A stretch of 64,000 bases of DNA from Mycolicibacterium rhodesiae JS60 (lineage in GTDB: Bacteria > Actinomycetota > Actinomycetes > Mycobacteriales > Mycobacteriaceae): NCBI GenBank assembly GCA_000230935.2, contig AGIQ01000007.1, positions 124,001 to 188,000 of the forward strand, given 5' to 3'. Of the stretch, positions 1 to 9,143 are shown in pieces (the stretch's first letter is position 1; each line of letters starts with the position of its first letter). The notes under the pieces are model-generated. The model saw only the letters and a list, made by a program, of their open reading frames with translations, was not told the origin of the DNA and searched no databases. The position numbers were made by a program, and so were the translations under genes.

Positions 1-214
1 GCTGGCCCGCAACGCTTTCCACCTCGATGACGATGACAGGGTCCTCAGCGCCCTCCACCATCTGCACCATGCCGACGCCGATCGAGCGTGGGCAGCGCGT
101 TCGGCGAGGGCGTTGCGTGCGTGGGGGCTGACCGCCGAGGCCGGCGGCGACGATGATCGAGGCAAGAGCGATGGCGGAGACGACGGCGATGGCGCCCAGC
201 AGTGCATCAGACAT
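1..214 (-). CDS. possible membrane protein, N-terminal part only
   Basis: A reading frame starting at an ATG (positions 214-212) runs leftward to the window edge without a stop. It opens with a short polar start followed by a hydrophobic stretch (about residues 4-26, rich in A, I, V, L) that would make one membrane helix, then an Arg/Pro-rich linker and an acidic-hydrophobic stretch. Third positions are GC-rich as in neighbouring genes. It would be divergent from the gene at 281. I do not recognise the family. The opposite strand is also open here as an in-frame extension of the next gene, so a shadow frame cannot be excluded. Confidence 0.35.
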   Translation of the reverse strand, partial: MSDALLGAIAVVSAIALASIIVAAGLGGQPPRTQRPRRTRCPRSIGVGMVQMVEGAEDPVIVIEVESVAGQ

Positions 215-280
215 GGTGAGCAGCGTGCCTACCGTCACCGGCTACCGAACCCAACTTCCCGCTGCGCTTATCCTGTCCCG

Positions 281-1600
281 ATGAGCGCCGGCCCGGACAC
301 GGTCATCGCCGTCGGCACGTCGCAACCGCGGCGTGCCGTGATCGACCGTGCGTGGCGGGCACTGGGGCCCGGTGTGGAAGTCCTCAGCGGTGACGACGGC
401 GGGCCACTGCGCCGCACGGTGAAGCGGATCCTCGACCCGCTGGTGCTGCGACTGCGCAGCAACCCTGCCTATTCGGCGCCGTTCGTCGATTCGGACGTCG
501 CCGGGCAGATCGCCGACGTGATTGCGGGCCACGCCGACCGGTTGCGTTCGACCGCGGCGTGGTTCGAGCAGATGAAGACGCAGCGGCGCCGATTGCGCAT
601 CACCGCAGGCAACGCCCAAGATCTTTATTTCCCAACCTGTTTCGAGCTCGCAGTGACCCACGGGCCACCCGGCGCCGATGGCGAGCAGACGGCGGTGGCA
701 GCACTGCGGGCCGTGCACGACGACCGTGACCGCACCGGCGTCGAGGTGCTCAACGAACTCGTGGCCTCACCGCAGGTGCTCGCCCGGTTGTCGGCTCAAT
801 TGCACCGCAGCTGGGCCGATGTGCGCGCCGACGACAGCATGACCGGACCGTTCCTGGCCGGTCTGACCACGGTGCTCGGTCCGGCTGAGGGGCATCGCGC
901 CACCGTGGCCCGCCAGCGGGTGTGGTCGGCCCTGATCGCCGACGCGACCCCGCACAATCTGGGCACCCGGGCCCGCACTCAGCCGTCTGCGTTGCCGTGG
1001 TCGATCCTCGAACTGGGCCTGACCTCGGCATTACCGCTGTCCGCGCCTCCGTTGGCCGGCGGGTCGGACCGGGACCGGCCGCTGGACCGCAGCGTGGTGG
1101 ACCGTGTCCGCGCGACGCTGCGGCGGGCCCTGGATCGCGACGAGCTCCCCGACGTGCCGCTGCTGTGCGCCGAAGAGGTCGACCGCGCGTGCGCGCCTTG
1201 GGGTTTCCTGGGCGAGGACAAGCAGGCCGCGCTGGTGGCCGGGATCGAGATCGCCGGCCAGCTGAGTCCGCTCGACGAGCGGGCCGTGAGCCGGTATCAG
1301 TTGGCGGCGACGATTCAGGCCAGGCTGCGCAAGGAGGCCTATGTGCTGCATGCGCGGCGCGCCCTGGCCGCACTCGAACCGCTTCATCCGCGCCAGCGTC
1401 AAGTGGTCGACGATCTGGCCGACTTCGCCCGGCCGTACCTGAGCCGGCTGTGGGCACGACTGCACGGCCGCGACGTCTGGCAGGAATCCTGCGACGACGT
1501 CGACGACCTGCGCGCCCTGCTGGAGGGCGTCGCCCGTTCGGTGAGCCTGGATCACCGCCAACGGATCAAGTCCATGCTGGAAGTTCAGGTGGCGCAATGA
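281..1600 (+). CDS. conserved hypothetical protein, first gene of a two-gene unit
   Basis: A 439-residue soluble protein if the ATG at 281 is used. Upstream in-frame sequence to 113 is Asp/Gly-rich and low in coding character, so the internal ATG is preferred. There is no signal peptide or membrane helix. The protein is rich in Arg, Asp and Ala, with predicted long helices in the C-terminal half. I do not recognise a domain. Its stop codon overlaps the start of the next gene by an ATGA junction, so the two are translationally coupled and probably act together. Function unknown. Confidence 0.7.
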   Translation: MSAGPDTVIAVGTSQPRRAVIDRAWRALGPGVEVLSGDDGGPLRRTVKRILDPLVLRLRSNPAYSAPFVDSDVAGQIADVIAGHADRLRSTAAWFEQMKTQRRRLRITAGNAQDLYFPTCFELAVTHGPPGADGEQTAVAALRAVHDDRDRTGVEVLNELVASPQVLARLSAQLHRSWADVRADDSMTGPFLAGLTTVLGPAEGHRATVARQRVWSALIADATPHNLGTRARTQPSALPWSILELGLTSALPLSAPPLAGGSDRDRPLDRSVVDRVRATLRRALDRDELPDVPLLCAEEVDRACAPWGFLGEDKQAALVAGIEIAGQLSPLDERAVSRYQLAATIQARLRKEAYVLHARRALAALEPLHPRQRQVVDDLADFARPYLSRLWARLHGRDVWQESCDDVDDLRALLEGVARSVSLDHRQRIKSMLEVQVAQ

Positions 1601-2724
1601 GATTAGTTGCCGAATCCGGGCTGTGGCGCATCGGTCCCGCAGTCGCCGAGGTGCCGTTGGTGGCGGTGGTGGAGGTCGACGGCGCGGTGCTGGCGTGGAC
1701 CGTCGATGAGGAGCAGGCCACCGCCCAGATCACCCTCACCGACGCCGACCGAGCCGACTGGTTGTGGCGGGTGCTCGGCGAATCCGGGCATCACGCGGTC
1801 GCAACCGCCGCGGCGCAACCCGCCGAAACCGCAGCTGCAGTGGATCTTTCGGGAGTCGAGGTGACCCCTGGCGCACTGGACGGGCTGCGCCGGCTGGCCG
1901 TCGGGCACTGGCTGCGCCGGTGGTGGCCGGCCAGCATCCGCGACGGTATCGTCGGCCTGGACGCCGCCCTGCTGGACGCCGAGATCGCGCTGGTGACAGC
2001 GCATACCGAAGACTTCGTGGGGGAGGACAGCCTCGACGCCGACATCGCCGCACTGTTGGCCCCGCATGCCGACGCGCTCGCCATGCACCTGCTCGTGGGT
2101 GACCCGCGCGTGCTCGAGCTGGTGTCGCGGTGTGTGCGGCTGGCCCAGGACATCGGCGTCGACGCACCGGGCTGGGCCGAGCTGGCCGACGCGGTCTCCG
2201 ACCGCGCGGCAGCCGTCGCAGCACCGGCGCACCACGACGATTACGCGCTGGCCGCCGGCTCGGACGGCGGGCCGGCGACGGCCGGATCGATCGCCCGGGG
2301 GGCCACCTCGATGGCCTGGTCCGGAGTTCCCGGTGGCGTGTTCGACGCCGCCGAGGACACCGTTCGCTGGGCCGTCGTCGCCGACGACGACCGAGTCAGC
2401 GCAGTGCTCCACATCCCGGTGATCGGTCCCGGCTCGTCGGACGGTATCCCGGTCGAATTTCGTTGTGGCGCATACATAGCTGCCGGTTCACTCGACGATG
2501 CCGGACGAGCCAAGATCGACCTCATCGATCGGACCAGTCAGCCGGTGACCACGGCCAGAGCGTGGGATCAGGATTGGTCGTCGACCGCGGTGGTCGTCGG
2601 CGCGCAGACGACGGAGACCGCCCAAGCCCGAGACCGGGTCCGCAGATTCGCCCGACGGCGGCTGGCCGAACCCGGGCCCGACGCCTACCTGGCCGAGGTC
2701 CTGGCCGCCGAGTCCGACTACTAG
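1597..2724 (+). CDS. conserved hypothetical protein, second gene of the unit
   Basis: A 375-residue acidic protein starting at the ATG that overlaps the preceding stop. It has no export signal and no membrane helix. The N-terminal 60 residues look like beta strands, followed by an Ala/Asp-rich helical middle and a C-terminal stretch with an Arg-rich tail. No catalytic motif or known domain was recognised. Coupling to the upstream gene is the only clue to its role. A longer in-frame extension back to 922 lies entirely within the upstream gene in another frame and is rejected as a start. Confidence 0.72.
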   Translation: MRLVAESGLWRIGPAVAEVPLVAVVEVDGAVLAWTVDEEQATAQITLTDADRADWLWRVLGESGHHAVATAAAQPAETAAAVDLSGVEVTPGALDGLRRLAVGHWLRRWWPASIRDGIVGLDAALLDAEIALVTAHTEDFVGEDSLDADIAALLAPHADALAMHLLVGDPRVLELVSRCVRLAQDIGVDAPGWAELADAVSDRAAAVAAPAHHDDYALAAGSDGGPATAGSIARGATSMAWSGVPGGVFDAAEDTVRWAVVADDDRVSAVLHIPVIGPGSSDGIPVEFRCGAYIAAGSLDDAGRAKIDLIDRTSQPVTTARAWDQDWSSTAVVVGAQTTETAQARDRVRRFARRRLAEPGPDAYLAEVLAAESDY

Positions 2725-2747
2725 ATCCGGCGGGCAGGAGCGGGAAT

Positions 2748-3794
2748 TTAGGTCGCCAGCGGCGACGGCGGGCCCGGCTTGACGTTGGCCGCGTCACGGC
2801 GGCGGGCTGCCATCCCGGCCAGCGCTTCGAACACCACCCGGTGCGCGGCATTGACCGTCAGTTCGGCGTGGTCGTAGGCCGGGGCGACCTCGACGACGTC
2901 GACGCCGGCGACATCGTGCTCGTAGCAGAGCTGCCGGACCATGCGGAGCAGGTCGGCGCTGGTGATTCCGCCGGGCTCGGGGGTTCCCGTGCCCGGTGCG
3001 TGAGCCGGATCGAGGACGTCGATATCGACTGAGACATAAAGCTTGTCGGCCTTGGCCAGCGCTTCGCTCACCGCGCGGCGCATCACTTCCTTGAAGCCCA
3101 GATCCCAGATCTCCTGCATGGTGTGCCACACCATGCCCTGTTCTTGCATCCACTCGAAGGTGTCCTGCGGCGGCCAATACCCGCGCAGTCCGACCTGGAC
3201 GAAATGTGTTCCCGGCACGGCGCCCGATTCGATCAGCCGACGCATCGGGGTGCCGTGGCTGGCCAGGTTGCCGTCGATGATGTCGGCGGTGTCGGCGTGC
3301 GCGTCGAAATGCACAATCCCGACATTGCCGTAGCCGTGCACGTCGGCGACCGCCGTGGCCGACGGCCAGGTGATCGAGTGGTCGCCACCCAGGACGACCG
3401 GGATGATGCCGCGGGAGGCGACGGTGTGCACCCGCTCGCGAATGTTCGCGTGCGACACCTCGGTCAGACCGTGCGGACAGTGCGCGTCGCCGAAGTCGAC
3501 GACCTCCAGCCAGTCGAAGATCTCGAGCCCGAGATCCATGTGATAGGTGCCGGGTTCGTAGGCGGTGGCGCGGATCGCCCGCGGGCCGAAGCGCGCGCCG
3601 GGCCGGTTGGTGGTGGCGACGTCGAACGGGGCCCCGACGATCGCCACATCCGGCTGCCAGCTGTCCAACTGCTCGGGCTCGGTCAGGAACGGACGGTGCC
3701 CGAACGACACGAGGCCCGCGTAGGGCAGATCCAGCTGCCCGGCCATGCCGGGTGGGAGTTCACGCTGGGGTGAGGGATCGTGGCCGGAGCTCAT
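2748..3794 (-). CDS. agmatinase/ureohydrolase family enzyme
   Basis: A 348-residue member of the arginase-agmatinase superfamily, which hydrolyses guanidino compounds to urea and an amine or amino acid with a binuclear Mn centre. All metal-binding motifs are present: GGDHS at residues 136-140, DAHAD at 164-168 and the D-I-D pair at 257-259 in SVDIDVLDPA. Length and motifs fit agmatinase, guanidinobutyrase or guanidinopropionase; the substrate cannot be settled from the sequence. The gene stands alone between convergent and divergent neighbours, with no polyamine gene beside it. The start is an ATG with no competing upstream start. Confidence 0.88.
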   Translation of the reverse strand: MSSGHDPSPQRELPPGMAGQLDLPYAGLVSFGHRPFLTEPEQLDSWQPDVAIVGAPFDVATTNRPGARFGPRAIRATAYEPGTYHMDLGLEIFDWLEVVDFGDAHCPHGLTEVSHANIRERVHTVASRGIIPVVLGGDHSITWPSATAVADVHGYGNVGIVHFDAHADTADIIDGNLASHGTPMRRLIESGAVPGTHFVQVGLRGYWPPQDTFEWMQEQGMVWHTMQEIWDLGFKEVMRRAVSEALAKADKLYVSVDIDVLDPAHAPGTGTPEPGGITSADLLRMVRQLCYEHDVAGVDVVEVAPAYDHAELTVNAAHRVVFEALAGMAARRRDAANVKPGPPSPLAT

Positions 3795-3900
3795 TGGGCA
3801 GACACTACCGCCGGTCCACGGTCGGCGCGGTACACATTCGTGCGGCCGCGCAGCGTGCCGGGATAGCCTCGACGGCAGTGCCTTCGACAGGAGTTGAGCA

Positions 3901-4284
3901 GTGAGCGGACCGACCGACCGGGCTGAGGTCGCGCGCGCCTTCGCACAGCACCGATTCGACGAGGCCCTCCCGCATCTGGCCAGTGACGTGCAGTGGACGA
4001 TCGTGGGCTACTCGGTGCTGGAGGGCGCCGACGCGGTCACCGCCACCTGCCGCGAGACCGCGGGCAGTCTGGCCGGGACCGTCGCGACGTGGGACCACTG
4101 CCTGACTGTCGCACAGGACGACACCGTCGTCGTCGAGGTGCTCGGGCGCTACCAGCGGCCGGACGGCGTCACCATCGTCTCCAGTTGCCACATCTGCCGA
4201 TTCGCCGGCGCCGAGATCGCATCGATCACGTCCTACGGCGTGGAAATCGACCCGGATTCGCCTGCTGCGCCCGCCCACCGCTGA
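3901..4284 (+). CDS. SnoaL/NTF2-like small protein
   Basis: A 127-residue protein starting with GTG after an AGGAG-like site (caggagttgagca). Its pattern fits the cone-shaped alpha+beta NTF2/SnoaL fold: an N-terminal helix (AFAQHRFDEALPHLA), W in the cavity region, and strands ending in ITSYGVEI. Members range from polyketide cyclases and ketosteroid isomerases to uncharacterised proteins, so activity is not assigned. It is convergent with the GGDEF gene, with only three bases between the stops. Confidence 0.7.
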   Translation: MSGPTDRAEVARAFAQHRFDEALPHLASDVQWTIVGYSVLEGADAVTATCRETAGSLAGTVATWDHCLTVAQDDTVVVEVLGRYQRPDGVTIVSSCHICRFAGAEIASITSYGVEIDPDSPAAPAHR

Positions 4285-4287
4285 GGT

Positions 4288-5412
4288 TCACAGCATCGGG
4301 GTGTCGTAGCCGTCGGTCTCGTCGTCGTTGATGCTCAGGTTCGGCCGCACCACATAGCGGGCCTGGTTGCCGCCGGCCCGGCGGGCTTCATACATCGCCG
4401 TGGTGGCCAGCGCGACGATCTCGTCGAGGATTTCGTGGGGCGGGTGCTCGACGAGCGGTCGCAGCGGCGTGCTGACCACCCCGATGCTGGCCGTCATCCC
4501 GTTCGGTGTCGCCGCGATCGCGCCGCGGATGCGCTCGATCAACGGTGACGAGTCAGGAGTCGTGAAGCAGTCGGCGACAAGGAATTCCGCCTCGCCGACG
4601 TGGCCCAGGATCGCATCGCGGCGCACCGTCTCGCGCAGCGCCTGGCCCGCGGCGATCCGCGCCCGGTTGCCACCACGGTTTCCGGCGACGGCCACCATCG
4701 CCGCGAAGCTGTCGATGTTGACCACGCCGATCACGAGGTACCGGTCGTCGTCGCGGTTACGGGAGGCCAGCAGCGTCGAGGTCTGCAGATAGAAGGCGTC
4801 GCGGTTGAGCAGGCCGGTGAGCGGTTCGACGGCATCGGCACCGTCGTCGGTGCCGGTAAGCCAGACCACCAGCCGACAGGAGAACGCGGCGAACACGTAC
4901 AGCAGCAACATCAGTGCGACGCCGGCCAGGGCGAGCGGGAGGTCGACACTGGCCATCCGGACGGCGAGATAGCCCAGGGTGGCGACGGCGATGGTCAAGA
5001 TCGTGGCCAACAGCCGTGGGCCGTGGAAGAGGGCGGCGTATCCGATGATCAACGCGAACGCCGCCGAGCCGAGCAATCCGTACATCGGGACAACCGGGGC
5101 GATGGTCCCGATCGGAATGGCGACAGCAGCGATGCCGACCAGCACGCCCGATTCCGTCCTGGTCGGCCAGCGATGCCGCAGCCAGATGAACGTCGACAGA
5201 AAACACAGCACCGCGATCCCGGTCAGCAATACTCGGCTGGCCGGCCACTGTAATGCCGCGGAGCTGCCGATCGTCGACAACGCGATGAGACCCAGGGTGA
5301 AGACGATCCCGGCGATCACCCGGGAGGTGGCGGTCTGCGCGCCGCGGGCGGCCAGCAACGCGGTGAGGGTGTAGTACTGGTTCGCCGGACGGGCCGAAAA
5401 CGCCGATCGCAT
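4288..5412 (-). CDS. membrane protein with degenerate GGDEF domain
   Basis: A 374-residue protein with several hydrophobic helices in the first about 210 residues and a C-terminal GGDEF-type domain (about 215-360). The domain shows LTGLLNRDAF and the strand-helix pattern of diguanylate cyclases. However, the signature loop reads G-E-A-E-F at residues 273-277 instead of GG(D/E)EF, so the GTP-binding second glycine and the catalytic acid position are altered. It is probably a sensor or GTP-binding regulator rather than an active cyclase. Start: the ATG at 5412 has a strong GGGAGG site; the longer upstream frame is Cys/Arg-rich noise. A second, intact GGDEF protein lies at 7147. Confidence 0.85.
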   Translation of the reverse strand: MRSAFSARPANQYYTLTALLAARGAQTATSRVIAGIVFTLGLIALSTIGSSAALQWPASRVLLTGIAVLCFLSTFIWLRHRWPTRTESGVLVGIAAVAIPIGTIAPVVPMYGLLGSAAFALIIGYAALFHGPRLLATILTIAVATLGYLAVRMASVDLPLALAGVALMLLLYVFAAFSCRLVVWLTGTDDGADAVEPLTGLLNRDAFYLQTSTLLASRNRDDDRYLVIGVVNIDSFAAMVAVAGNRGGNRARIAAGQALRETVRRDAILGHVGEAEFLVADCFTTPDSSPLIERIRGAIAATPNGMTASIGVVSTPLRPLVEHPPHEILDEIVALATTAMYEARRAGGNQARYVVRPNLSINDDETDGYDTPML

Positions 5413-5563
5413 CAACCCATCCCTCCCTGATCGCACCGATGGAGCAAGGCTCGCCAGCAACGATCTCGTCGACAACCTACCGGCGTCGGGTAACGAGCCT
5501 AGCGAACGCTTTCTGCACTGGCCACCCCCCGTTTCACCCGTATTTTCGCCGGCGACAGTTTCT
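5413..5563. other. intergenic region, promoter of the GGDEF gene expected
   Basis: No gene is seen. The stretch carries the ribosome-binding site of the leftward GGDEF gene and, at the other end, the 3' end of the methyltransferase gene. I see no clear terminator hairpin. Confidence 0.4.
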
Positions 5564-6193
5564 TCAGCGTGGCGAACGGCGCAACCGGTGCACGGACACG
5601 GCGTAATCCCCGCCATCGTAGGGCTCGCGATCCCACGTCGCCCAGCGCACAACCGGTAGCAGGCCGGCCGCCTCGGCCGCCCGGTCGTACTGTTGCAGCG
5701 ACAGGCGGTCCGGGCGCACCGAAAACCCCGCGACCAGCAGTCCACCGGGTGTCAGCCGCCCCGCCAGCCCGGCCAGCACCCGCGCCTCGGTGCCCGGCTC
5801 GAGGAAGATCATCACGTTGCCGGCCAGCAGCACCAGGTTGACGCGGTCGACCCCGGCCGCGGTCAGGTCGGCCAGATCCGCTTCGATCCACCGCAAATCC
5901 GGCGCCTTGGCCCGGGCAGCGGCCAGCATCGCGGCGTCGGCGTCGACCCCGGTCACCACGAATCCACGGCTGGCCAGTTCGATGGCCACCCGGCCGGTGC
6001 CGCAGCCCGCGTCGAGGACCGAGTGGCCACCGGATTCACGCAGGATGCTTTCGACCAGATCTGCCTCGCCGTGGATGTTCTGGCCGGCGTCGGCCAGCAA
6101 TTTCCACCGGGCGTCGTACTCGTCGCCACGCGGTGCCGCGGATTTCTGCCAGCGGGTGCTCGCGCGCTGCGCTCCGCCAGCGTCGTCGGTCAT
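5564..6193 (-). CDS. class I SAM-dependent methyltransferase
   Basis: A 209-residue protein with the Rossmann methyltransferase signature. Motif I is VLDAGCGTGR near residue 60, followed by the acidic end of strand 2 (VTGVDADAAML) and motif IV region (IEADLADL). The C-terminal part (RLTPGGLLVAGFSV) matches class I enzymes. Substrate unknown. The ATG at 6193 is preceded by GAGGGGA. A longer frame to 6733 runs antisense to yaaA and is rejected. It lies 85 bases downstream of yaaA on the same strand, so co-transcription is possible. Confidence 0.87.
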   Translation of the reverse strand: MTDDAGGAQRASTRWQKSAAPRGDEYDARWKLLADAGQNIHGEADLVESILRESGGHSVLDAGCGTGRVAIELASRGFVVTGVDADAAMLAAARAKAPDLRWIEADLADLTAAGVDRVNLVLLAGNVMIFLEPGTEARVLAGLAGRLTPGGLLVAGFSVRPDRLSLQQYDRAAEAAGLLPVVRWATWDREPYDGGDYAVSVHRLRRSPR

Positions 6194-6278
6194 GCGATCC
6201 CCTCGCAGGCTCGGGTCCCGCATGCCCGCTGTTGATTCGCTCCGCAAGCGTCGCTCATGCGATCCATCCTGACACCGG

Positions 6279-7025
6279 TCAGGCCGGGACGACGACGGTG
6301 AGTTCGTTGCCGTTCCGTTCGATCTGCATGCCGGCCCGCCGGGCCACGGCGGCGACAGCGGCCGCGTCACCGGGCTCGGACCGACTTGATGCGAGCACCC
6401 GCGCCAGTCGCCCCTTGTGCGCCTTGTTGAAGTGGGTGACGACGGTACGGCGGCCGTCGGCATGTTCGGCGAGGACATCGACGCGCACCGCATCGGGCAG
6501 CTTGCCCAGTCCGGCGTACGACCCCGAGCGCAGATCGACGACCAGTTCGCCGGCCGCCAGTTCGGCCAGCACGGGCTCCAGGACGGGACGCCAGCGGGCG
6601 GCCAGCGTGGCGCGGCCGGGCAATTTCGACGACGCCGACAGCCGGTAGGCCGGTATCTGGTCATCGGCCCGAAGCAGGCCGAACAGGGCCGAGCCGACGG
6701 CCAGCCGGGCACCGGCCCGGGCGGCGGCCGCACCCGTGAGCGACTCGATGTCCAGGGCGTCGTAGAGCACCCCGGTGTAGCGGTTGATCGCCGGTAGCGT
6801 CGGCGAGCTCAACAGCGTGGCGTTGCGCTCGATCTCGGCAGCCTGTGCGGGGGAGATGCCCAGCGCGCGGCGGCAGGCGGCGGGGTCGCCGGCCAGCGCG
6901 ACGAGTTCATCGACCAACTCCCGGCGCAGCGGGCCCAGGACCGGGCTACTCAGCTCATCGAACCGGAGTGCAGGGCCGTCGCCGCCACTGCGTTTGGTCT
7001 CTGACGGCGGAAGCAGAACGATCAC
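6279..7025 (-). CDS. yaaA: peroxide stress protein YaaA (DUF328/UPF0246)
   Basis: A 248-residue protein that begins VIVLLPPSETK, the hallmark N-terminus of the YaaA family. In E. coli YaaA lowers free iron during hydrogen peroxide stress. The conserved C-terminal motifs VVTHFNKAHKGRLAR and the VDLRSGSYAGL segment are present, and length matches the family. The GTG start at 7025 gives the canonical N-terminus; the extension to 7301 is antisense to the PAS-GGDEF gene. Family assignment is firm, while function in mycobacteria is inferred. Confidence 0.92.
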   Translation of the reverse strand: MIVLLPPSETKRSGGDGPALRFDELSSPVLGPLRRELVDELVALAGDPAACRRALGISPAQAAEIERNATLLSSPTLPAINRYTGVLYDALDIESLTGAAAARAGARLAVGSALFGLLRADDQIPAYRLSASSKLPGRATLAARWRPVLEPVLAELAAGELVVDLRSGSYAGLGKLPDAVRVDVLAEHADGRRTVVTHFNKAHKGRLARVLASSRSEPGDAAAVAAVARRAGMQIERNGNELTVVVPA

Positions 7026-7146
7026 GACGCAGACGGTAGCGGGCACGCGTCGCGACGCGCGGGGCGCGTCGGGATGTCGGCGGCGAAACGGCCAGTTCGC
7101 GTTGACGGCGAGGTAAATTGAGCGTCGGCGTTCGTGGGTTGCTGGG

Positions 7147-8463
7147 GTGCACAAGTCCACGTTGCCGTTTCGGGGGTCTTTGTTGTCCATCGAAAAACAG
7201 CTGACGCATGACGAGGAATATCGACGGTTTCGGCTGCTCATCGATCGTCTGCCCGCGCTCATCGGGTATTGGGACAAAGACATGCGCAACGTCATAGCCA
7301 ACGACGCCTATGTGGAGTTCTTCGGGATGTCACCTGGTGCGATCCGGGGCCGGCACATTCGGGAGGTGCTCGGGGACGCGGTCTACGCGCTGAACCTGCC
7401 CTACATTCAGGGGGCACTGGCTGGTCGCGAGCAATTGTTCGAGCGCACTCTCATCGACGCTCGGGGAGCGACCCGTTACACGCAGGCGTCGTACATCCCC
7501 GACATCGTCGACGACGAGGTGCAGGGGTTCTATGTGCTCGTCACCGATGTCACCGCACGCGTTGAGGCCGAGCGGAGCCGTGACGAAGCACTGAGGCTGT
7601 TCGAGGTCAGCGTCGCCAACGCCCCGTTCGGCGAGGCCGTGCTGACGACCACAGGGCGGACCCTCTTGGTCAACCCGGCCTTGTGTCGGCTGCTCGGCTA
7701 CACCGCCGAGGAACTCACCGGCGTGGACTTTCGCGACTACATCCATCCCTGCGATCGCCCTACTGGGGAGGACGAGATCGAGTCGCTTCTCAACGGCACG
7801 ACAACACAGATCTCTTCCGAGCGGCGCTACCTTCGCTCCGATGCAAGCACGATCTGGATGCAACGCAACGCGGCGCTGGCACCAGGCGGCGAGTACGGCG
7901 CAGAGGACGTCATCATCGCGCAATTCCAGGACGTGACGGCCCGCAAGCTTGCCGAAACCGAGCTCGCCAGGCTCGCCGTGACCGATCAGCTCACCGGCTT
8001 GAACAACCGCCATGCGCTGATCACTCACATCGAAGAACACCGAACCACGCAGCCGACAGCGCCCGTCGGCATCATTTTCATCGATCTGGACGGCTTCAAG
8101 CAGGTCAACGACAAGCACGGTCACGCGGCCGGCGACACCGTCCTCGCCGAGGTGGCCCGAAGGCTCAACGACGCTGTCCCGGAACCGGATTCGGTCTACC
8201 GTCTCGGCGGTGACGAGTTCGTCGTCTTCGCCCCCGAGGCGGGACAGGAGGCCGTGGTCGCCGAGCTGGCCGCGACCGTCTGCTCGGTGCTGACCGGGCA
8301 GTACACCCTCGAGCTGGACGAATTCCACCTCACCGCGTCGGTCGGATGGACCTGGGGCCAGGCCGATGACGCCGAGGAACTGATCCGCAGGGCCGACGTC
8401 GACATGTATCGACACAAGACCCGGCTGCGCGAGTCCGCCGTTCCCGGCGGCCGCAGCATCTGA
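7147..8463 (+). CDS. PAS-PAS-GGDEF diguanylate cyclase
   Basis: A 438-residue cytoplasmic protein. Two PAS sensor domains (about residues 20-135 and 150-265) precede a GGDEF domain (about 275-430) with DQLTGLNNRHAL and an intact G-G-D-E-F at residues 354-358. It should make c-di-GMP from GTP in response to a PAS-bound signal. The inhibitory RxxD site upstream of GGDEF is not intact (P-E-P-D in its place), so product inhibition may be absent. The GTG at 7147 gives the longest form; a TTG at 7180 with a purine-rich site (gggggt) is a credible alternative. A TAAATT at 7112 could be the -10 element. Confidence 0.9.
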   Translation: MHKSTLPFRGSLLSIEKQLTHDEEYRRFRLLIDRLPALIGYWDKDMRNVIANDAYVEFFGMSPGAIRGRHIREVLGDAVYALNLPYIQGALAGREQLFERTLIDARGATRYTQASYIPDIVDDEVQGFYVLVTDVTARVEAERSRDEALRLFEVSVANAPFGEAVLTTTGRTLLVNPALCRLLGYTAEELTGVDFRDYIHPCDRPTGEDEIESLLNGTTTQISSERRYLRSDASTIWMQRNAALAPGGEYGAEDVIIAQFQDVTARKLAETELARLAVTDQLTGLNNRHALITHIEEHRTTQPTAPVGIIFIDLDGFKQVNDKHGHAAGDTVLAEVARRLNDAVPEPDSVYRLGGDEFVVFAPEAGQEAVVAELAATVCSVLTGQYTLELDEFHLTASVGWTWGQADDAEELIRRADVDMYRHKTRLRESAVPGGRSI

Positions 8464-8477
8464 TAGACGTCTGAAGC

Positions 8478-9143
8478 GTGAGAGCAACGAGCAGCGATAT
8501 CTGGGACGTGATGTCGACCGCCCGCACCATCAGGCGGTTCACCGCCGAACCGGTCGATGACGCGACGTTGGGCCGCTGCCTGCAGGCCGCGACGTGGGCG
8601 CCGTCGGGGGCGAACGCGCAGGGCTGGCGGTTCGTGGTGTTGCGCTCGCCGGAGCAGCGCGCGGTCGTCGCCGCGGCAGCGGCGCGCGCCCTGGAGGTCA
8701 TCGAACCGGTCTACGGCATGAGCCGGCCCGCGCCCGACGACACGAGCAGGCAGGCCCGCAACAACCGGGCCACCTATGAATTACATGATCGCGCAGGCGA
8801 ATTCACCTCTGTGCTGTTCGCCCAGCAGCACTATCCGACCGCGTCGGAGCTGCTGCTCGGTGGCTCGATCTTTCCGGCGATGCAGAACTTCCTGCTGGCG
8901 GCCAGGGCTCAGGGCCTGGGGGCGTGCCCGACGGGGTGGGCGTCGTACGGCGGGGCCGAGCTGCTGCGCGACGCCGTCGGGGTGCCCGAGGATTGGCTGA
9001 TCGCCGGCCACGTGGTCGTCGGCTGGCCGCGGGGCCGCCACGGGCCGCTGCGGCGCCGCCCGCTGACGGCGGCGGTCAACCTCGATCGCTGGGACGGGCC
9101 CGCCGACGAGCTGCTGGCCGCCAAGGACGCCGTTCAGCCGTAG
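8478..9143 (+). CDS. nitroreductase family protein
   Basis: A 221-residue FMN-dependent nitroreductase-like protein. The family signatures are the N-terminal ARTIRRFTAEPV segment, the FMN-phosphate region WAPSGANAQGWRFVVL, and a C-terminal GLGACPTGW loop followed by a strand IAGHVVVGWP. Substrates of this family include nitroaromatics, quinones and flavins. It follows the diguanylate cyclase by 14 bases on the same strand. An internal ATG at 8511 is an alternative start, but the GTG keeps the whole N-terminal helix. Its 3' end overlaps the convergent phosphatase gene by 10 bases. Confidence 0.88.
   Translation: MRATSSDIWDVMSTARTIRRFTAEPVDDATLGRCLQAATWAPSGANAQGWRFVVLRSPEQRAVVAAAAARALEVIEPVYGMSRPAPDDTSRQARNNRATYELHDRAGEFTSVLFAQQHYPTASELLLGGSIFPAMQNFLLAARAQGLGACPTGWASYGGAELLRDAVGVPEDWLIAGHVVVGWPRGRHGPLRRRPLTAAVNLDRWDGPADELLAAKDAVQP

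Noticed and set aside
113..280. N-terminal extension of the first plus-strand gene
   Set aside because: Asp/Gly/Gln-rich low-complexity sequence with weak coding bias; the ATG at 281 begins a sensible protein.
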